A stretch of 64,000 nucleotides of DNA, from the NCBI RefSeq assembly GCF_949628215.1, contig NC_134282.1, positions 15,046,723 to 15,110,722 of the forward strand, in the 5' to 3' direction. The notes beneath the pieces were generated by a model, which saw only the letters and a program-made list of their open reading frames with translations, ran no database searches and was not told where the DNA came from. The stretch's first letter is position 1; every line of letters begins with the position of its first letter. Of the stretch, positions 23,355 through 36,500 are shown piece after piece. This DNA comes from Phalacrocorax aristotelis (Eukaryota; Chordata; Aves; Suliformes; Phalacrocoracidae). The translations under genes were made by a program, and so were the position numbers.

Positions 23355-25170
23355 ACGGCCGTCCTTCAGGCACCCTTCCAGTGCTCGTACGTATGCACAA
23401 GTTAGAGCTGACTTAGCCAGGGCTGTCTGCACCCATTGCTGATGTATCTCCCCCATAGACGCACCTGCTTTCACTTTGGGTTATGGCTTCGGGTCTTGTG
23501 TTGTGGGATGTTGAGAACAGAATGGATTTTTTTTTTTCCCCCTAATTCTTTCTTGTTATACTCCCTGCTGTCCTGACTAAAGTTGAAAGGTGTTTTCCTT
23601 TTAACTGTGGAGGAGGTAGAGGAGGGTTAACATAATGGGTCAAATATGTGGCTAGTGTAATTAGGTCAGCAAACTTCCCCTGGTGATAAATTTGTCTCAT
23701 TAATGGGCTCTTGCTTTTCCTTACAAGGACAGGCTGCTAATAGCAGAGCTAAGCTGTTGCTATGAGATGTCTTGAAGGGAGAAACTAAAACGGGAAACAA
23801 AAGCAGAGTTTTACATTTGATTGAAAATGGGTCAGTCACAGCCTTCCGTTGTTTTCATGATACTGCTAGGCAGCTCTGCTGTGATGTGACTGTCTGCTCT
23901 TTCCAGGAAAACAGCAACACTGCCTCTAAACAGCCTCATTACCTAGCTCGGTGGGGAGGGGGAGGGTCAGAGCCCTGCAAAGAAGGGTTCTTCCCTCCCA
24001 GCACTGTGGCCAGGAGCTGCCAGAACCAGCGACTGCAGACAGGCTGCGCAGGGAAAAGCCCTTCTAATAATGAGTGAGATCTGAGCCGTCCCTCAGTCAG
24101 TCCCTGTGGCTGCTGGGACTCACAGCCTCTCTCCACCCATTACTGATGCACTTTGCCAGGCAGGCTTGAATCTGATGTAGCAAACAAATTTGGCTCCTCT
24201 GACTGCTACCTTATGTACCAGTGCCTGAACTGCTCAGCTGTGGTACAGACACTGTCCAGCCATCCCCCCCGCTTTACCCACGTCCCTGGCCCGTGCTAGG
24301 CTCCCTCTTGCTGGTGCAGGGGCTGCTCTTGGCTTTCCCAAATCAGTTTTTTGGTTTCATCTCCTCAGCACTTGGACAGTGACAGGGACACTGTGCAGCC
24401 AGTGTGGCCTGACTATAAGCTCTGGAAGGGTGCTTTAAGTAACACGTTTCTTTTTTTTTAATATTGCACAATGAAATTTCCATGTCACACGTGATTGTCA
24501 CCTCAGAGAACTTCCCGATAACTGGTATGAGCTACTTTTGCACAGTATCCCCAAGGATCTCTCCTGTTGGCCATATACCATGATTTCAATATTTTCCCAA
24601 GTGCTGGAGCTGCCTGGCTTCATGCCCCATTCCCTCTGTCCAGAGGTGACCACTCCTAGAGCAGCCAGCGGGCTGGGACCCTACCCTCTCACTCTAGGGA
24701 CCAGCTTTCCCTTCTACTGCTAAACTTCATTCTGTTTTGTCCAATGGGAGATGAAGTGACTATGGAAAGAGTTTATTGCTTGCTCTTTCCTCATCTGTCT
24801 CTGTTAGCTCTGACTTGGAAACTCTGCCATAAACTTCTTATAAGCCACTGGCTGTAAATGCTTGGGGTCTGTATGCACCTGTGAATGCTGTGATGCCAGA
24901 GGAGGAAAGCTGGCTTCCCCTGGAGATGCTGTGGAGGTAGCTTGTATTACAAATAACAACTACTGGAAATGCTGGCCGTGCAGTTCTTTTCTATTCCAGA
25001 TCATCAGCACATGGAGTTTGCCTGGAATCTGAGTCTCAGAAAGATCCCACTGAACTGCAGCTTAGGCAGTGTTGTAATCACTTCTGCTCCTTGCACTGCA
25101 AAATGTGAATAATGTTAAATAGCACTGAATTGCACAGAGAGAAAAATAAACTGTGAGATTTATAAAGCAC
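23355..25170 (+). other. BDH1: BDH1 3' untranslated region (putative)
   Basis: It runs from the stop to just past the first well-formed AATAAA downstream. No other gene features were recognised. The exact cleavage site is inferred. Confidence 0.6.
25145..25150 (+). promoter_or_regulatory. BDH1: Polyadenylation signal AATAAA for BDH1
   Basis: A canonical hexamer followed within about 20-30 bases by a GT-rich TGTCTGTGTCTCC element, as expected at a vertebrate cleavage site. It is the first such arrangement after the stop codon. Confidence 0.65.
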
Positions 25171-28100
25171 ATGTCTGTGTCTCCAGTGCTCATTTCTACA
25201 TTGTTTTTCCCACCTCCTTTGCATCTGAGATCAGGATTTAATTGGGCTCAGTAATAAAGGAGGTGGCAGTGGTTCAGCAGGTGGTGGGTCTGTGGAGGCT
25301 CAGCAAGAACTGCTTGGAGCAGAACAGGCAGCACGACCCATTTCATCAGCAGAAGGCAGCTAGAGAAGCCTCTCTGCAAACACACATTCCATCAGTGTAT
25401 GTATTTTCTGTGGTTTTTCCTCAAATGACAGTGTTGAGAGAGTGGTGCTATGCATTATCGATTGCATCAGTGCTCTGCATGTAACTAATCCAAATGCTAC
25501 AGCCACCTGATAATAAGGATTAGCTCTTCTCACAGACAGATTGGAGACTTGCAAGCCAAGAAGTGTCTGAGGCCATGCAAGGACATTGTGGCTGAGTCAA
25601 GGTTAGGATTTCACAGCACAAGGGCTCCAGTCCCTTCCTCTGCCCCCTGAGAGGTGCTCAGGAGAGCTGTCAGTGCCTGATCTGGTTCCTGCCTGGGTGA
25701 GGAGCTCTGGGTGGATGTCTGGGGGTGAGAGGAGCAGAACGCTGGTGCGGGAAGAGCAAGTATCAGGTGTTTCTGTATGGTGCAGATGATCTTGTGAACT
25801 CTGAGCCAGTTGGGCAAAGCCAGCATGACCGAGCAAGTCCCTTCCCATCTTGAGGTTCCAGCAGCCATTCAGTGTCCGGTGAAAACTTGGTTCCGAAATC
25901 TCTCCCCTGAGGCAGCCAGGCCCTTGTTTCACGCTATAGAGTTGCATTAGTGCAGACATTGAGGGCAGATTGTTGTCTTGCTGGTGAGGAACGAAGGGAA
26001 GAAATCTCAGATCCATTTGACAGTGACCTTCAAAGCTGGAGGACAGAGGAGACAGAAGGAAGTTCAGTGAAATCCCCTGGAAGTCCACACTCATTGCCGT
26101 TACAGTATCCTGTGAGGAGTTAGGCTGCCTAAGGTGCCTGTGGCTTTTTTTTTCCAAGGGCAGCTGCTGAGGCCATGGCAGTATCCTACCTTTTTCTGCA
26201 TGTTTCTCACAATGCTTTGGAAGACAGTGATTGCACAGCTCTTTGGTGCACCCTTTAGCCTTTGTAAAGTGTTTCTGTTTTCCCCTTCAGATCAGCACGG
26301 TTCTCTGCGATGACACTGGGAACCAAGAGATTAACCTCTCCATGTCATGTCTGCTCTGGTCCATCTTAACACAGCAAGGGGCCGCCTGGGGTCTCCCACA
26401 CAAGCAGTGTATGTCGCAGACCTCACAGCACGTGTGGTGCCTGGTTTACCCCCACCTTGAGACCTCCACTAGCAGCAAAGGGAGACTTTAGAAGGCAAAA
26501 AGTTTATTGTGGGTGAAGTGAATAAAGATCGTCTATAAAAGCCAAGAGAAACCAGAAGTATGTTCTAAGTGGCAAGAGCTGCAGAGGAAGTCGTTCATTT
26601 CCGGCAGAGGTGAGAAGCAGCAAGTTGCTATGGAGATCCCTCATTGATAGTCCTGTATGCGTTCAGCTGTACAATGAGCTACAGAGAGGGTGGGAATGTA
26701 TGCTTCCTCCTCTGGGCTCCAAAAGTCTTTACCACTGTCACAAGCAGCTGACATCCTAGGTTTGCTGTTCTGATGTGGCTGAAGACCTTAAACAGTTGCA
26801 GAGCTGGCCAGGAGGCATGCTGTACCACAGGCGAGCTGTGTAGTGTTACTGGGAACTATGCTCAACAGTCTGCTGGACTGACAGGCAAGACCCAGCCTTT
26901 GGAGGAATGTTTTTAGGCAGTGGGTTGTGATTTCTCTTAGATAATGTTGACCATCGGGATATTTCCATGTGCCACTTTCCTCCCAAGTGGTCGCCCCATA
27001 GGTGCTGTCTGGTTATTGAGCACTGGAAAAAAAAAACACGCAAGGGATGCCAGAGTGTTAGCAAAGCGGCTGCTCTCGTCTGCTGAGCAGGTCCAGCTAA
27101 TGGATATTCCTTTTTCTGGCCAGATGATGCATATGACTGACTCACACCATGTCAGCACTGTCTGCTTTGTAACCTGTTGCTTCACCACCTGGGATGGAGT
27201 TGACAGGTGTTAGGAGAAAACTTAGGATTTGAAAAGCACTTCTTGCATGTCTGGTTTTGAAGCTCCAGGAGGAACTGCCCACTGCCAGAAATGTTGTTGG
27301 GCAAAGGCAGCCAGTGATAGCTCTCACACACAGCAACAGCCCTGAAAACAGGGCGGGAGATTACTCAGGGCAGCTCTCCTCTGCCCTACACATGGCTTTA
27401 CCTCTGCTTTCCCTGCTCTCTGGAAAAAATTAAGATAAACATGTCAAATGAAGATTGGGAAGCTCTGCTAAAGATCTCCACAACAGCCACAACAGGTTAG
27501 AAAGGCCGCTGAGGTCCTGCCTTGCACAGATGGGTGCTGGCCCAGCTGCTCTGCCAGCAGCCAGGGCAGTGCATGGGTGCAGGACACCTTTGCAGGCTTT
27601 CTGCTTCTGTAGGGAGCTCTGCTCATCAGCACCCAGCTCTGCAACAGTGCCACCCAGTGCACCCTGAAATAGGAGCCTTGCTTAGCATTTTAGAAACTTT
27701 TAAGACCTAGGAAACCGAGGATGGGTTTATCGTTCTAGCTTGGAGACACACGCGCACACACACCCCCCGAACATGGTGGTGCTGTGTAAATACAACGGCA
27801 GCACCTGTCCTTCTGGCTGGGGTTTTGAAACATGAGTTTTCAGCTTCTTGTGCAACCACAATGCTGAGAAATGTCTTAGAAACAAACCAAAACCCATACC
27901 AGCAGGTTTCTCAGCCAGCAGACTGGGGATTGGAGAGATGCTACGAATAGCAGGAGAATTTGTAATGGAGCCAGCTCCACCTCCAGGGCCTGGTCTGGAG
28001 CCAGATACAGTTAATTCATTCTCAGCAGTGCTGGAAGGGCCACAGGGATGCTACCAATAGAGCCATATTGTCCCCTCCCCTGGCACTCGCTCAGAGAGGG

Positions 28101-31100
28101 AGCAGACCAGTGTCTTCACCTCAAAACAGTGATGAGAAATAATATTTTTGCCCTGACAGAATCTTATCAGGAGGCACAAAGTGGCTGTGCACACAGGTCT
28201 CCTGCAGCATGCAGTGCCTTCTCTGCAGTGCTTCCGTAGTGAAGCAGATCTTCGGAGTGCTCAGCAGCAAGAGGCGTGCACTGACCTGACAAACTGTGCT
28301 GTGGGCGCGTGTCCTGCTCCAGGCACGTGGGCAGCAGGGCTGGCCAGCGGCATCAGCTCCCGGTGCAGAAGGGAGCTCCAGGCACGGCACTTGGCTGAGC
28401 CAGCGTTCAGGTGCGGTTATCACACACATGCTACAGTAAGCATGCAGTAATTCACTTCCCTCAGGGTGGTTTAATTTGATTCCCTGAGGGTGGTTTGCCT
28501 CACAGCACTTTTTGCTAACAGAGCAGTAACAGAGTGGGTCTCTGCTCACCCCATTGCCTGTGCATTTGCAGTATTGCTTTCCTCTGTCTTTAACAGAGAA
28601 GCTGTTTGTGTTTTGGTCCCATAGATACGGTCAGGGAGGCATTTTTTCTGGTCTCTTTTCTGATAAACCACATAATTATCAGATAAGGATTATATCTTAA
28701 GGAGCCCTTGCCACCAGGCAGCTTCCAGCCCCGAAGAGTCAACATGGAGAGAGTCTGAAGTTTTCTGGCTTTTTGGAAAATATCTGTATTTTTAAGGGTA
28801 AGGGTTTCTAAGACTCGATGGTACTGCAATGCCATTGCCAGCTTTGCAGCTTCGTAGCCCTTGCATCACAAAATTGGCCCAAATACCATGACTTTTATGG
28901 GTTTGCTTTGAAGAGCACACAGTAACAGCTGATCTGCCTACCCATTCCTCACTCTTGCCTTCCCCTGTGCCTGCCTGTTCCTAGCCAGCATGGTACAAGG
29001 ATGTCCACCCCCAAGCATGTTGTATCAGGTGTTTGGGCCCCTTGTATGAAAGCTCTTTCTCATGCAGGACCTGGCAGATGATGTTGTGAAGAGCAGTGAA
29101 GTTTCCCAGTCCTTGCCAGCTCCAGCACACAGCCAGAGCGGGTCTGGTTACCTGAAAGTCTGGCAGATCACCCTTCACTCTTTTTGTCAAGACATTAATA
29201 AAAGTAGAAACAGGTACAATGAAAGAAAGAATTTCTGCTTTGATTGTAAAGATGGCATTCGGTGGTCAGGTAAGAGCTGGTCTGTTTTAACGGTAAAATG
29301 GAAAGGCTTCTGCCTAGGACCGAGATCCAGCAGTTCTGGTCCTGGCCCTGCCGCCAGCTCACTAAGTGTTCTGAACGAACCACTCTGTGCCAAGGTCCCT
29401 TCCCATCCCAGCCACCTTTACCAACACCCTGCCCGTGCTGGAAAGCGCAAAACCAAAAAGTGTACATTGCAATGCAGTGCAGTGCTGTTTGACTCATGTT
29501 GCTGTTATAACTGATGCCAGAACAGGTGTCGTCCCCCTTTCCATAGGCTGAATTATTTTCTGAGGCAGAATAAAATATGTGGCATCTCCAGCCTTCTGTG
29601 TGAAAGCTGCTACAAGTGGTTTATAAAGTCCTCTGAACTTCCATAGCTTCTGGGAAGAAGGTGCCAGGGCTGAGGGCAGACATTAACACTGTAGTGTTGC
29701 TTTTAAACAGGCACCAAGGTTAACCATCACCCCCCCAGGCACCTTGCCCAGTGGCCTTGAAGTGCACCTTGGGGGAAAGCTCTACGTCGTCCATTACTGC
29801 GTAACTCCATGGCCTCCCTGCCCGAGCGATTGTGCTCCCAGGGGTGCTGGTGGTACCTGTCACCTGTGGGGTCAAGGGCTGTAGGAGAAGTCGTTTTCCT
29901 GGTGGGACTTTAACTAGGGTTACTATGACAATCAGTCAGCAGGCTGCCAGCACCGTGCGTCCTTGCATCTCCTTCCTGGTTTATGCCTGCTTAGGGTTGT
30001 TGAAGCATTCAGAGAACAGCAAAGCACCTTCCCTTTCCAACTCTAATGAGATGCAACAATTGCTCCAGGAAGCATGACTAATGAGGGAGCTGGCGGGATG
30101 GGGAATGCACCCTCATCCCACGGCTCCATCACCTCCTGCAGGGAGGGACGTGGCTGTCCCTGCGTCCCACTGGAGACATCCAGTGGGTGTCTGGAGTATG
30201 GCTACATGGCTCCTCTTTCTATAGAAAACAGTGCATGAACGCTTGCATAGGTACTTACCCTCCAGAGAAGATGGGGATACAGCTGAGGTCCACTTTGATA
30301 ATGGGAAAGTGCCTGCAGAAATTCTGCCAGGGGACTCGGGAAAGGCTTTGGGGTGGCAATTGCCATCTTTACGGAGGATAAGATAGTGTGGTGGCTTGGC
30401 TGTGTGGCACGAGGTGGCTTAGAGGAGGTGCAGGACAGAGTCATCTGGTGGGCACAGTGGTCTGTCTGTCCCAATGAGGGACTCCACCACTGAGTTTTCT
30501 CAGGGCCAGCACTGGTGTGGGGATGGTGCTGGTGTTTTTACCAGGAGCTGCTGCCGCAGCATGTGCAGACACAGGAAGCACCTCTCCTCCCCGTCTTCCT
30601 CACATACTCTCAACACACACACTAAGTCCCAACCTCAGCCCCTCCCTGCACATACTCTTTTGCTGCATGCCTTTATTGACAAGCAAGTCCCTAAGAGTCT
30701 GTATCCCCAAGAGCACATCTAGACCTCCTTTTTGTACCACTGCCACTTTTCTACCCCTGAGCCACACATGAGCTGCCTGGTTCCCTCGAGCTTTGGGGAC
30801 ACCTGTACCAGGTGGCCCCTGCTCACCTGCAGCACTAGCAGGAGCAAGAAGCCTCCAGCTCACGGGGGGCAGGCATGGCACTTGGCACAGCCAGGTCCAG
30901 CTCCTTGCCCAGGCAGCTCTCTCTGCCTGAAGACACAGGCTGGGAGCCAGTTTCCAGCTCTGTCTGCACACGGGCACTTACAGACTCAAAATCAGTGCTA
31001 GGTTGACCCATCGCATCCCGAGGAAGTTCCTGTGCTCTTGTACATCTGTCCTGGTGTGAGAAGCTTTTGCTCTATTTTGTGGGTAACAACTTGTGCAAAG

Positions 31101-33400
31101 AATGATTATGTCTGGGAATGCAAGCAATGACATATGTTCTCATAAAAATTCAAGATAATTGGGTAACGCATCTGTTGTCTCACCTCAGGTCTCTTTACAC
31201 TGAAATACATGCCTGGCTAGTATCCCTGGGGTGCAGCACAGATAAAAGCAGTTTTAACACTGTGTAATCATTCCTAAAATCTCCCAACTTGTTTGAATGA
31301 AGCTCTGAATGAATGGTATCTCTGTGCAGTTTCAGACTGTAACTATGTATTGAATCAAAGTCAGAGCATCAACCACTGCATTTATGTTATTTATTTTCTG
31401 TATAATGTAAACTCCAGTCTAGCAAACACTTAGGCCTGTGTTTCAATGCAAGGCATGTGTGCTGGGACTTGGTGGCCTCAGCGCAGCTATTCATGGGAAA
31501 AGCCAAACACATATGCCAGTGTCTTTGTGCTCTGCAGCCTGTGTGCAGGGTTGCGACTTGCTCTTTCAGAAAGGGGATTCTTAAAATTCTCCTCTGACCT
31601 GTGGTGTGAGATTGGGCGGCTCAGGGATGGGGGTTGGAAGCTCTGTGCTGGCCAGTGGAGAAGTCCGTCAGGGCCACAGTGCTGCCCTCGGATCTTCCTG
31701 GTTCATATGTAAAACATATATAAGCCAGCTTGAGGTGTAGAAGCAGGGGATATCTGAGGGTCTGAGGCCAACCCCAAACTCTGTGTGTGATTCCTGCACT
31801 CATGGTAGCTAATGTGAGTTGCTGACTTGAAGCTGGCTCCAAAGTGCTCCCGCAGCAGGAAAGCCCATGTCCCTGCGGAAGGGCTCCGTGCTCAGCTGGC
31901 AGGACAGCATAATCTGCAGGAGATTTCTTAGTTGCATTTCTTAATGCCATAGAATCTGTTCTCTCTTTCTGTGAGCAGAGCTGTGGTTACCCATGTTACA
32001 AATCTATGCCACGAGGAAGATGTAGGTTGATATAGGTCATAGAAAATATAATTGTGTAACTGCATTAATGCAGTCCTGAGCTAAGGTGCTGAAATATGGT
32101 TTAGCTGCAGAAAATAGGGCTGTGGGCTTTAAATAGCCTTACTTGGGCATCTCTTGGACAGAACTGGTGGTGTCATGAATAGATCACTGTGCCTCCTCCG
32201 GCAGAACAGAAAGTCCCTTTGCAGAAGGTGCTCTCTAAGTATGTTTAATGGGATTTTTTAAAGGATTTAAACTATGTTTCAGTATGCTGGGGGCTGCTTA
32301 AGGAGTTCAGAAAAAAATATCATGAATCCATGAGGGAATGTGGGAGCTATCTTCCAAGAAGTGGGATGCAGAGCACAGCAGCAAGCACCGGGGCGCCTGT
32401 TGGGGCTTGGCTTGGCAGGGTGCAGACCCACCCATGTGAGGGGGGAGCAGCACCCTGAGCTGAGCGGGGCAGCCAGGGCCCCGCAGCACCCGTGGCACTT
32501 AAACCTGAGCATTCACAGACAGGGACCCATGGGAGTCTCGTATCAGACTGCAGGATCTGCTCCTGCATCCACTGGAGAAGTCCTACTCTGCCCCCTTCTG
32601 CTGTGCACTTCCTCACTCCTCCCAGCGAGAATGAAATCTGGCTGAAAGCCTGCCCTGCCCTGTACCTAGCGTATGCTGTGATAACCTCGCAGCAAAATGA
32701 ACCAACAAAAACTTTTTTGCCTTATTTAGCTGCATAAGGCCGACCCTGGTGCAGGGCATTCCTGAAACATACTGAAAAGCCAGGATTAAGTGCACTGCTT
32801 GAACTCTGTTTTTTATGGTGAGCACATCCACAGGGGTGAGGTGCTGCCGAGCCAAAGCTTTAGCACCGGTCCAGCTCCGCAATGTAGTTCTGTCTGCAGA
32901 GACTTGCCTGCTGTCTCTTTTAAACCCCTTTGTCCTTGTTTTTCTTCTCTCTGTTTTGTTTTTTCTTCTTTCAGGAGAGGAGGGATCCCTCTGGCTCCTC
33001 TCTCCAAGGACTTGGACCTCGGCAGCAGTGCCAAGCAGGCCAGGGAGCCTTCCTCAAAGCCCAGCCAGAACCACTGCTGGTCCTGCACAACAGAGTTTTT
33101 GTCCCTTAAATAATAATGTATTTTCTAGTTTTCTAACTTCTTACCTCTCTCTCTTTGGTTTCTTGTGTTTTGAATACATAATTGGATAGTTTCCAGGGTG
33201 GAGAGCTACTCACTAATTGTATATCATGAATCACAACATCTGTCGTGCGCTTGTCTTGGACTGAGTTCCCATATCCCAGAGGCCAGTTCACACTTCCAAA
33301 GTCTGTTTACTTCCTTTGGTGTCATAACTGTAATTTGAAATTTTACACCATTTTGCATAAACAGATATCAAAGCACTTGCTGCCACTCCTAGAAACAGAG
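25171..33400. other. BDH1-APOD intergenic region, first part
   Basis: About 8 kb with no protein-like open frame, splice-supported exon or clear repeat copy. A 17-base motif is repeated at 28456-28472 and 28480-28496 with one mismatch. All open frames are short and unlike known proteins. Confidence 0.5.
28456..28496. repeat. Short direct repeat, 24-base period
   Basis: The TTCCCTCAGGGTGGTTT unit recurs 24 bases on as TTCCCTGAGGGTGGTTT. The changed base makes the cores CCCTCAGGG and CCCTGAGGG reverse complements of each other, so the pair can also fold as a small hairpin. Confidence 0.6.
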
Positions 33401-33414
33401 GAAAATTCCCACCT

Positions 33415-33564
33415 GCCTTCCCTTTCTCTGTCTTGTCTTCTGCAAGTTGATTTTTGTTTCTATATACATGTTGCAACATGTCCGGCCAACCCAAAGTCCC
33501 ATTTCCTTTAGAGGAAAACAAAAATGAACTTGCAGGAGACAAGACAGAGAAAGGGCAGGAAGGC
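33415..33564. repeat. Imperfect inverted repeat with palindromic loop
   Basis: The left arm (33415-33459) matches the reverse complement of the right arm (33516-33564) except for a 4-base gap and a few substitutions. The spacer is 56 bases and contains a perfect 16-base palindrome, ACATGTTGCAACATGT, at 33468-33483. Pairing may extend outward with a further gap. A transcript from either strand could form a long hairpin. It may be a MITE-like element, a local inverted duplication or a hairpin RNA source. I recognise no family. Confidence 0.85.
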
Positions 33565-36500
33565 ACCTCCTGAGTTGGGAAGAGCTGTCCATGTGAACAT
33601 CGTCTCTGTGGTGGGAGTCTCAGGACTCCCAGGATATCCTGGGTCCCAGGATACAATGCCTTGACACTGCAGGTCCCACAGAGAGGCTCCAGCACCGGGG
33701 CTTCAAGGGCAGCAGGCCTGAAGACAAGATCTGTTCATGCAGAATGGTGCAAAATGGCAATGCCCACAGCAGCTCTCCAGCCCCCATGCATTTGGGTTGC
33801 TCAGATGCCAGTTGGAGATGAAAGCTTCCTCATGGGGACAGGCGGGGACCCCTGGACTAGTGGCTCCCAGGGCTGGAGCTGGTGGCGTCCCACAAGCAAG
33901 GGGCATGCCTGGAGCTCCTGGTCCCTGCAGTGCCTCCGCCAGTGGCTTTTCCTGCTGGTAAGAGCTTGGGCAGCTTCTTAGCTGTCCAAAGTAATCTCAC
34001 CACAGGGTTGAGAGGATGATGTCACTCCGGCTGCTCTCCCATCCCATGGCAGGTGGAAGGCTGCTGGGGGCTTCTCTGCAGCTGCTGAAATCCCAGCTGG
34101 GGACACAACATGATAAGATAGCCTTTTCCTGGGGAGTCGGTCCCCCACAAGGCCTGGCTGGCTAAAACTTCTCTGTTACATAGGTGCCAGGAGCTGATTT
34201 CCAGGTGGCCTGAGGTGCACAATGGGTCGATCTCACTTCTGCACTAAGCCAGGTTGGCTGCAGGTAGAATTTCATGGGTGGTGTGACACTGCCCTGTCCC
34301 TCAGCTGGCTGGATTTTATCTGCAGCTCCAGCTTACCCTAACAAGGGGATTTTCCTTGCTGGCAGCACTTAGTGCCATTGCCTCCTCTCCCTAGAGCCAG
34401 ATGAGCCTTGTCTCTGAAATGGACACCTGAGTAACACGACAAAATCCCGGCCAACGTAGCCCATCCATACGTGCCCTGAAAGCAGTGCTGCCTTACACCG
34501 TGCCCAGCGAGCGCCCAGCGCTGCCTCGCCCCATGCACACCCTGTACGTGCCCCGTACGCAGGGCTGCCTCAGCTGCCCACCCCTGAACATGCTATGCAG
34601 CTTGTGCCACCTCACCCCGTGTGTGCACACTGCCCATACACCCCATCTGCACCCACTGGCACCTTGCAGGCACCTCCGTCTTGTCCTCCAACCCCTGCAG
34701 CACTTCACCCTCCATGTGCTATGCACGCACCCCGCAGGGCTGCCTCGCAGCTGCCTCATCACCCAGAAATGTGGGGTAGGCTTCATTCTTGCATGAAGGG
34801 TTCAGAGCGTGCCTGGTCCCCTCCCCTTTGCCCTGGTTTTCCCCTAGCTCTCCTCCTTTCTGTCCTCCCACCCCTGCTCCAGCTTCCTGTGCTTTGATGT
34901 GCCTCCCCTCCTCTGCTCCAGGGTACGAACTGCTTACCAGGTGGAGATTACTTCTCCCCGCCCCACAAGTAGGTGCAATTATAAGGTTATGGTTTTCCCT
35001 GAACCCTTGCTCTGGTGTGCATTGAAGGTGGACGGGCTCACAAACGGTGTTCTGCTCCGGGCTAACGACAGGTGGGACGTGGAGCAGGGCCTTGGTCTGT
35101 GGGTGAGCGGTGCCACTGGGTGCTGGAGGAGGGATGACTGAAGGGTCCCAGTGGTGCTGGGGATGGGATGGCCACCTAACATGTCCTGGCCTGGTGGCCC
35201 CGAGCAGGGACTCAGCTGCAGAAGCCTAAGCCTGCTCCATTCCAAAACAAGAGCAGCACCTGGATGCTTCCCGCTGTGGTCAGGCAGAGCCCAGAAATGT
35301 GCCCCTGGGGAAGGCGTAGCCAGCAGTTGCATAGAGACAGGTCCCAGCAGCGAGCTTGGCTGTCAGCTCTCATCATCTGTGCTTTAAGGCGTGGGGTGTC
35401 TTGGCACTCGTGAGATGACCCTTGGCTGGCAGCAGCCAGCAGAGGAGTGGGGCTCCACGTGCTGCAACCCCTGGGCTTCTGAAGGTGCTGCCTTTTGCTG
35501 GAGGTGGATACCCTGTGCCTCCTACCATGGCATAGGTTTGCTCCACTGCTGTTGGCGCCGGCTGTGCGGGAGCTGATGGCTTCAGCAAAGCCCATCCCAC
35601 ATGTCATCCCTGCTCTTGCTGGGGCTCAAGGAGTGTCAGCTCTTGGTGACTCCTAGTGCCCCATCACCTCCTGGCCATGTCTCAGAAGAACGCACGCTCC
35701 TGCAGCAGGTTTCGTGAAGCATGGCTGGGCCAATGCATCGCTGCTCCAGTGCAACTTCGGCCGCAGGGAGCCAGGAGCCAAAACCGCAGTCAGTGCCCAG
35801 TCAGGGCACGCCTCTGGCAGGGCCAGCACTGCGGGGGGGCAGCTCCTGGGTGCTGCGCAGTGCCTGGAGGCCAGAGTGAGCATGAGCCCCTCCTGCTGCT
35901 GCAGGACAAAAGGCTTCATCAGAACTGCTCCATCCAAGGGCAAAACACTGCCACCACAGCCCAGGAGTCCTTGCTCCATCCCGTAGGAGAGTGCTCCATG
36001 TGCAGATGTGGATATGCACACAGACGCACCTCCATATGCTTGTCCTCAGGCACACAGGGCAAATGTTCCTCTGTGGCCAAGGCTGGCTATTCTGCAGTGC
36101 TTTCTCCTCTGGATGTTCTGCAGCATGCAGGCAGCCAAGCTCAGGAGAAAAACTGAGCTTGCTGATCTGCTGCGTGGGGTTGGATCTCACCTCCTCAGTG
36201 CACTGTGGCATGGCGGCGCTCCTACAGTTCAGGTCAGGGTGTCTGTCCAGGGTTTTTCTGATTTCTAACCTGTTTGTACCACAAGAGGTGCAGATGAATG
36301 TGGGACTTGCACAGGGTCTGCAGGACTTTGACATGGGCAGCCAGATCAACCCCATCAGGGACATGTACATGGTGGCTGCCAAACCGCTGAGGGAGCCGTG
36401 TGCAGGTGGGGAGGATCCCCTGCATGCTCCCCTGCCCCATGGCAAATGCTGCTGGCAGGGCCATGGAGGGGGTGCTCCCTTGAGCTCTTCGCCCCTGTGT

